Assembly: GCA_964648005.1 (NCBI GenBank)
Contig: CAZYKR010000182.1
Location: forward strand, 1 to 9,112
Source: JAGQTE01 sp964648005
Lineage (GTDB): Bacteria > Actinomycetota > Acidimicrobiia > Acidimicrobiales > Acidimicrobilacustridaceae
Length of the DNA: 9,112 bases
Direction of reading: 5' to 3'
Position numbers and translations under genes: made by a program
In this document: piece after piece, positions 5,098 through 9,112 of the stretch
How the letters are laid out: each line of letters starts with the position of its first letter
Numbering within the stretch: the stretch's first letter is position 1
The notes under the pieces: model-generated
What the model saw: only the letters and a program-made list of their open reading frames with translations
What the model was told of the DNA's origin: nothing
Databases searched by the model: none

Positions 5098-5901
5098 ATG
5101 CGCATCAAGCCCAGTCCACTCGTCGCCATCGCTGCGATCATCGGCTACCTCGTGGTGGTCTTCATCGTCTGGGCCGTGACCGGCCTCGACTATGACGACG
5201 TCGGCGACTCGATCGAGAACGTCCAGAAGGGTGTCGTCCTCGCCGTCGGACTCGGTTCCATCTACCTGGCCATCGTCACGTCGGTGCTCGGGTGGTGGAA
5301 GCCGGCCATCCACGAACCGCGGCGGGTGGGCAGCGGATGGATGTGGATCGTTCCAGGCCTGCTCGTCGTGGGCTTCGGCCTGAACCTGGCCGCCACCAAG
5401 TGGGGTGAGATCGACGACGTCGGCATGTACGCGCTGTGGCTGGCGATCGGGACGCTGTTCGTCGGGTTCTCCGAGGAGCTCCTCACCCGAGGGATCGCCA
5501 TCGTCGGTGGGCGCGGCGCGTGGCACGAGAAGTGGGTGTGGGCGTTCTCCGGTCTCATCTTCGGTCTCATCCACGTCCCCAACGTGCTGTTCGGCCAAGC
5601 CCTGGCGCCGACGATCCAGCAGGTCGTCTTCGCCTTCGCTGTCGGCATGACCTACTACGTCACCCGTCGGATCTCGGGAACGTTGATCGTCACCATGGCC
5701 CTCCACGCCCTGTGGGACTTCTCGACGTTCATCCAGTCGCACTCGGTGGACGGGCTCGAGGAGAAGACCGCCTCGCTCGGCAGCTTCGCCATGTACTTCG
5801 CCGTGATCGTCGGCATCTTCGCCCTCGTGAAGATCCTCAAGACCGGCGACGTGGTCGAACCTGGAGGCGATCAGCTCGCCGCCTTCGACCAGCACGCGTG
5901 A
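5098..5901 (+). CDS. CPBP family (Rce1/Abi-like) intramembrane metalloprotease
   Basis: A 267-residue membrane protein with about eight hydrophobic segments. It carries the CPBP/type II CAAX protease motifs: SEELLTRG with the Glu pair 126-127 and R131 (EExxxR), FGLIHVPN with H159, and LHALWD with H203 and D207. Eukaryotic Rce1 cleaves prenylated CAAX proteins. Bacterial members have roles in bacteriocin self-immunity and protein maturation, but most are unassigned, so the substrate here is unknown. The start ATG 5098 is chosen because AGGTG lies 6 nt upstream. An in-frame GTG at 5089 overlaps that site, and the frame further upstream reads poorly as protein. It follows the PrsW-type gene by 79 bp and probably belongs to the same unit. 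Residues 211-226 form a polar outer or inner loop, and the C-terminal tail is acidic. Confidence 0.87.
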   Translation: MRIKPSPLVAIAAIIGYLVVVFIVWAVTGLDYDDVGDSIENVQKGVVLAVGLGSIYLAIVTSVLGWWKPAIHEPRRVGSGWMWIVPGLLVVGFGLNLAATKWGEIDDVGMYALWLAIGTLFVGFSEELLTRGIAIVGGRGAWHEKWVWAFSGLIFGLIHVPNVLFGQALAPTIQQVVFAFAVGMTYYVTRRISGTLIVTMALHALWDFSTFIQSHSVDGLEEKTASLGSFAMYFAVIVGIFALVKILKTGDVVEPGGDQLAAFDQHA

Positions 5902-5980
5902 TCGCCGGACCACCCGCGAACGCCTGGCTGCCCGTCTGATCGCACCTGGACTCGGCCAATCGCGGCCGCGTCACGAACCC

Positions 5981-5986
5981 GGAGGG
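5981..5986 (+). promoter_or_regulatory. Strong ribosome binding site of the AIM24-family gene
   Basis: GGAGGG is placed 5 nt before the ATG at 5992. It is the clearest Shine-Dalgarno match in the window and fixes the start of the gene. The preceding gap (5902-5980) shows no convincing promoter or terminator hairpin. Confidence 0.7.
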
Positions 5987-5991
5987 AACCC

Positions 5992-6672
5992 ATGCACACC
6001 GAGGTCCAGTACAGCCCCGCCTTCGCCGCCGCGAAGGTGACGCTCGAGCAGGGCGAGTCCGTCAAGGCCGAGGCGGGTGCGATGCTCGCCATGTCCTCGA
6101 CGGTCGAGATCGAGACCGCCGCCCAAGGCGGCGTGATGAAGGGTCTCAAGCGCAAGGTGCTCGGCGGTGAGTCGTTCTTCATGAACACGTTCACGGCGCA
6201 GGCGCCGGGCGCGGAGGTGTACTTCGCGCCCACCCTTCCCGGCGACATCGTGGTGTGGCCCATGGAGGGCCAGACCCTCTACCTGCAGTCGGGCGCCTAC
6301 CTGGCCTCCGCCGCCACGGTCGAGATCGACTCGCAATGGGGTGGCTCCAGGACCTTCTTCTCCCGCGAAGGCCTGTTCATGTTGCAGGTGACGGGCACGG
6401 GCGACGTGCTCGTGGCGAGCTACGGCGCCATCCACGCCGTCGACCTCGAGGCCGGGCAATCGTTCACGGTCGACACCGGGCACATGGTGGCGTGGACCGA
6501 AGGCATCACCTATGAGGTCCGCAAGGTCGGGAACTGGAAGTCGACGATGTTGTCGGGCGAAGGGCTCGTCTGCGATCTCACCGGCCCCGGACGGATCTAC
6601 CTGCAGACCCGCAGCCAGGACGCCTTCCTCGATTGGCTGATCCCCCGGCTGCCCAAGACGACAGGCAACTGA
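5992..6672 (+). CDS. AIM24 family protein (TIGR00266-like), unknown function
   Basis: This 226-residue soluble protein is the usual length for the bacterial AIM24/TIGR00266 family. It is rich in beta strands and glycine turns, as expected for its double beta-roll fold. Recognisable blocks are VKAEAGAMLAMSSTVEIET (24-42), GLKRKVLGGESFFMNTF (51-67), LFMLQVTGTGDVLVASYGAI (128-147), VDTGHMVAWTEGITYEV (160-176) and GEGLVCDLTGPGRIYLQTRS (189-208). Yeast Aim24 is a mitochondrial inner-membrane protein; the bacterial function is not established. There is no signal peptide or membrane segment, so it should be cytoplasmic. The DUF2252 gene starts 4 nt after its stop, implying co-translation. It could belong to the same transcript as the proteases upstream (90-bp gap), but that is undecided. 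Confidence 0.9.
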   Translation: MHTEVQYSPAFAAAKVTLEQGESVKAEAGAMLAMSSTVEIETAAQGGVMKGLKRKVLGGESFFMNTFTAQAPGAEVYFAPTLPGDIVVWPMEGQTLYLQSGAYLASAATVEIDSQWGGSRTFFSREGLFMLQVTGTGDVLVASYGAIHAVDLEAGQSFTVDTGHMVAWTEGITYEVRKVGNWKSTMLSGEGLVCDLTGPGRIYLQTRSQDAFLDWLIPRLPKTTGN

Positions 6673-6676
6673 GGGC

Positions 6677-8134
6677 GTGCGCCGCGACGCCGGACAGCCT
6701 GGCGCCGAGGAGGCATCGGCCCCGCTGCCCGATGCCGAGTACCTCCCGCGCCGTACCGTCGCCGACCGGGTCGATGGCGGGCGGCGCCTGCGCGCGCAGC
6801 TCCCGCTCGAGCAGCACGCCACCTGGTCCGCGCCAGCGGGGAGGGCCGACCCGATCGACGTGCTCGAGGGCCAGGCCAAGACCCGGAGCCCTGAGCTGGT
6901 CCCGATCCGTTACGGGCGCATGGCGGCGTCGCCCTTCGCGTTCTTCCGTGGCGGCGCCGCCATCATGGCCGCCGACCTGGCGGAGACGCCGTCCTCCGGT
7001 CTGCACGTGCAGCTGTGCGGCGACGCCCACCTCCTCAACTTCGGGATCTTCGACAGCCCGGAGCGATCGTTGGTGTTCGGGCTCAACGACTTCGACGAGA
7101 CGGTGCCCGGCCCGTTCGAGTGGGACCTGAAGCGCTTCGCCGCCAGCATCGAAGTCGCCGGGCGAGATCTCGACCTCACGGCGAAGCGTCGGGAGTCCGC
7201 CGTGCTCGCAGCCGTTCGGTCGTACCGACGTGCCATGGTCGACTTCGCCACCCGTCGCAACCTCGACGTCTGGTACGCGGTGCTGTCGGTCGACGAGCTC
7301 CGCCACCGACTCGGCGAGCTAGGCGGCCGCAAGGCCGGCCAGGAGGTCGAGCGGCGCACGGCGAAGGCCCTGGAGCGCGATCACCTCCACGCTTTCGAAC
7401 GCCACCTCACCACCGTCGACGGGCGTCCGCGGTTCGTCTCGGACCCGCCGTTGCTGGTGCCCGCGGACGAACTCCTCGACGGCCCGTCGCGGGATCGATA
7501 CGTCGAGGTCGTGCAGGACTTCCTCACCCAGTATCGGACGAGCCTGCGTCCCGATCGACGGGTGCTGATCGAGTCGTATCGATTCGTGGAGCTCGCCCGC
7601 AAGGTCGTCGGGGTCGGCAGCGTGGGTACCCGAGCGTGGGTCGTGCTCCTGATGGGGCGCGACGCCGAGGACCCGCTGCTCCTGCAGCTCAAGGAGGCCC
7701 AGCCGTCGGTGCTCGCGCCCTTCGTCGACGCCACGACCTACGAGTCCGAAGGGCAACGAGTCGTCGAGGGGCAACGCCTGATGCAGACGACGCCCGACCA
7801 TCTGCTCGGCTGGTACCGGCTCCGGGCCTGGGACGACCAGGTGCGCGACTTCTACGTCCGGCAACTCTGGGACGGCAAGGCCTCGATCGACATCACCAAG
7901 CTCTCACCCAAGGGCTTCCGGGCCTACGTCGAGAGCTGCGGTTGGACCCTCGCTCGTGCGCACGCTCGTTCGGGCGACCGCATCGCGCTCGCCGCGTACC
8001 TGGGCGATGGGGACAGCGTCGACCACGCCATCGCGGCGTTCGCTGCCAACTACGCCGACACCAACGAAGACGACCACCAGCGACTCGTCGACGCCATCGG
8101 CTCCGGCCGCGTCGATGCCCTTGCTGGGATCTGA
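6677..8134 (+). CDS. DUF2252 domain-containing protein
   Basis: A 485-residue protein covering a complete DUF2252 domain from about residue 27. Family blocks appear in order: DPIDVLEGQAKTRSPELVPI (58-77), RYGRMAASPFAFFRGGAAIM (78-97), VQLCGDAHLLNFG (111-123), LNDFDETVPGPFEWDLKR (136-153), YRFVELARKVVGVGSVGTR (301-319), LLQLKEA (335-341), CGWTLARAHARSGD (421-434) and NYADTNEDDH (458-467). The GDAHLLNFG and NDFDE motifs resemble the catalytic HxxN and metal-binding Asp of aminoglycoside-phosphotransferase-like kinases. A small-molecule kinase role is therefore possible but unproven. The first motif often reads PR-SHA; here it is LEQHATW. GTG 6677 is the only start that keeps the domain whole. 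Its GAGGG is just 1 nt away, so it probably relies on coupling to the AIM24 gene. Confidence 0.88.
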   Translation: MRRDAGQPGAEEASAPLPDAEYLPRRTVADRVDGGRRLRAQLPLEQHATWSAPAGRADPIDVLEGQAKTRSPELVPIRYGRMAASPFAFFRGGAAIMAADLAETPSSGLHVQLCGDAHLLNFGIFDSPERSLVFGLNDFDETVPGPFEWDLKRFAASIEVAGRDLDLTAKRRESAVLAAVRSYRRAMVDFATRRNLDVWYAVLSVDELRHRLGELGGRKAGQEVERRTAKALERDHLHAFERHLTTVDGRPRFVSDPPLLVPADELLDGPSRDRYVEVVQDFLTQYRTSLRPDRRVLIESYRFVELARKVVGVGSVGTRAWVVLLMGRDAEDPLLLQLKEAQPSVLAPFVDATTYESEGQRVVEGQRLMQTTPDHLLGWYRLRAWDDQVRDFYVRQLWDGKASIDITKLSPKGFRAYVESCGWTLARAHARSGDRIALAAYLGDGDSVDHAIAAFAANYADTNEDDHQRLVDAIGSGRVDALAGI

Positions 8135-8147
8135 CGCGCCGCGGCCC

Positions 8148-8178
8148 CTGACGGGCACCTTGCAGTCCGTGGTAAGGT
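8148..8178 (+). promoter_or_regulatory. Possible promoter of the secreted repeat protein gene
   Basis: TAAGGT at 8173-8178 fits the TANNNT -10 pattern, with CTGACG at 8148-8153 as a weak -35 box 19 bp upstream. Seven bases after the -10 lies GTG (8186), in frame with the gene starting at ATG 8252. A leaderless transcript with a 22-residue longer N-terminus is therefore possible. The weak -35 box and long spacer keep confidence low. Confidence 0.3.
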
Positions 8179-8251
8179 TCTTGCCGTGAGTGGTTGCTTG
8201 TCGCAGCTCCTCACAAGCGGTTCGAGAGTACGCGGCTGGCGGGCCGATCTG

Positions 8252-9112
8252 ATGAAGAACACCACCTGGACAAGGCGCCTGTTCGTGGCGCTGATCGTCG
8301 CCCTCCTCGTTGGCCCCTTCGCGCTCGTGGCGCCGGCAGCAGCACAGGGGACGGGGACGTTGTCGGGCGTGGTGACCGACCCGGAGGGCGCCCCGGTTGG
8401 CGGACTGACCGTCGAGGCGCGCCACTGGTTCTGGGGTGTGTTGATCGACAGCACCACCACGGCTCCCGACGGCACCTACACCCTGACCCTCGAGCCGGAC
8501 GACTATCGGGTCCGCGTCACCGACCCCGGCGGCACCTGGCCGGACCGTTGGTCCGGCGACGTCGGCGAGTGGGACATCTCGTCCACGGTGCCCGTGGCCG
8601 ATGGCGAGACGACGACGCTCGACTTCGCGTATCCGGCGGCGGACACGATCACCGGGACCGTCACCGGCGACGCGATGCCGCTCGCCGGGATCGGGGTCGA
8701 ACTGCTCAACCAGGACAAGTGGCCGGTGGCCATGACGTCGACCGCCGCAGACGGCTCCTACGAGTTCACGAACCTCCTGGGTGGCCCGTACCGGGTCCGC
8801 TTCACCGACGCGACCGGCACCCGAGCCCATCTGCACAACGGCGGGTCGCGGACGTTCACGGGCGCACCCGACATCGTCCTGGTCGGTGGCACCACCCACC
8901 TCGTGGACGTCGACCTCCCCCTGTCGGCGACCATCGGCGGCGTCGCCGCCATCGGCGAGCACCCGAACAAGGACCTCCTCGCTGCTGGCGCCTTCTCGGC
9001 TGGCACCTACCCGTCGCCTGAGGGCGTCTACGCCGTCGTGCTCGACGCCGCCGACACCGAGATCGTCGGACTCGCTGCTACCGATGCGGACGGCAACTGG
9101 AGCGTCGGCGCC
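8252..9112 (+). CDS. Secreted protein with tandem carboxypeptidase-regulatory-like repeats (3' end outside window)
   Basis: The frame stays open to the last base (287 codons, no stop). Residues 1-31 are a classical signal peptide: MKNTTWTRR, a hydrophobic core and a cleavage site after APAAA. Three similar beta-sandwich units follow, starting near LSGVVTD (37), ITGTVTG (133) and IGGVAA (228), a period of about 95 residues. The units share phrases such as APDGTYTLTL / AADGSYEFTNL and YRVRVTD / YRVRFTD, typical of CarboxypepD_reg-like (transthyretin-like) domains in surface and secreted proteins. Such domains usually serve as structural or adhesive modules. A catalytic or anchoring domain may lie beyond the edge. 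ATG 8252 has no good ribosome binding site. The in-frame GTG 8186 is an alternative start that would lengthen the signal peptide's N-region. Confidence 0.8.
   Translation, partial: MKNTTWTRRLFVALIVALLVGPFALVAPAAAQGTGTLSGVVTDPEGAPVGGLTVEARHWFWGVLIDSTTTAPDGTYTLTLEPDDYRVRVTDPGGTWPDRWSGDVGEWDISSTVPVADGETTTLDFAYPAADTITGTVTGDAMPLAGIGVELLNQDKWPVAMTSTAADGSYEFTNLLGGPYRVRFTDATGTRAHLHNGGSRTFTGAPDIVLVGGTTHLVDVDLPLSATIGGVAAIGEHPNKDLLAAGAFSAGTYPSPEGVYAVVLDAADTEIVGLAATDADGNWSVGA

Noticed and set aside
5005..5913. 302-codon minus-strand frame opposite the CPBP gene, and similar ones at 5971-6879 and 7904-8962
   Set aside because: They are shadows of high-GC genes on the other strand. No recognisable domain, and the sense-strand proteins match known families along their whole length.
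5961..5970. Perfect 10-bp palindrome CGCGGCCGCG before the AIM24 gene
   Set aside because: Made only of G and C in a GC-rich gap, without a loop or a positioned promoter. Expected by chance at this composition.
1..9112. Mobile element, prophage, CRISPR array, or rRNA/tRNA genes
   Set aside because: No transposase or integrase frame, no regularly spaced repeats, no flanking terminal repeats and no RNA gene consensus seen on either strand. Composition and codon use look even throughout.

Overview
The window is about two-thirds G+C by eye. Its genes have strongly G/C-ending codons, frequent GTG starts and short or overlapping junctions. Together with the mix of families (ArsR-phosphatase fusion, PrsW, CPBP, AIM24, DUF2252) this points to a chromosomal segment of a high-GC actinobacterium, possibly Acidimicrobiia-like. 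The lineage is an inference. I see no rRNA, tRNA, CRISPR array, transposase or phage gene.

Left part (1-2100): the tail of a plus-strand gene enters from the left edge and ends at 124. It converges on a compact three-gene minus-strand arsenic operon, read from 2051 down to 222. The order is an ArsR repressor fused to a low-molecular-weight phosphatase/arsenate-reductase domain, then an AqpS-like aquaglyceroporin, then a stand-alone arsenate reductase. All junctions overlap (4 and 8 bp). There is no ArsB or Acr3 pump in the window, so the likely scheme is reduction of arsenate to arsenite followed by downhill exit through the channel. An 18-bp near-palindrome inside a plausible arsR promoter is the probable operator. 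Tandem hairpins lie between the convergent genes.

Middle part (2199-5901): four plus-strand genes. The first is a MarR-like regulator made of two tandem winged-helix units in one chain. The second is a single-pass membrane protein with an extracytoplasmic domain. Its stop overlaps the start of the third, a PrsW-type intramembrane protease. After 79 bp comes a CPBP-type (Rce1/Abi) intramembrane protease. PrsW and CPBP belong to one protease superfamily and share an LH(G/A)LWD motif here. The single-pass protein is a natural candidate substrate or partner. Its leader RNA can form two mutually exclusive hairpins, one of which would enclose its ribosome binding site and start codon.

Right part (5992-9112): an AIM24-family protein is followed 4 nt later by a DUF2252 protein (kinase-like fold suspected). 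Last comes a secreted protein of carboxypeptidase-regulatory-like beta-sandwich repeats that runs off the right edge.

No gene-free stretch exceeds about 150 bases. The gaps are 125-221, 2052-2198, 3078-3180, 5019-5097, 5902-5991 and 8135-8251.
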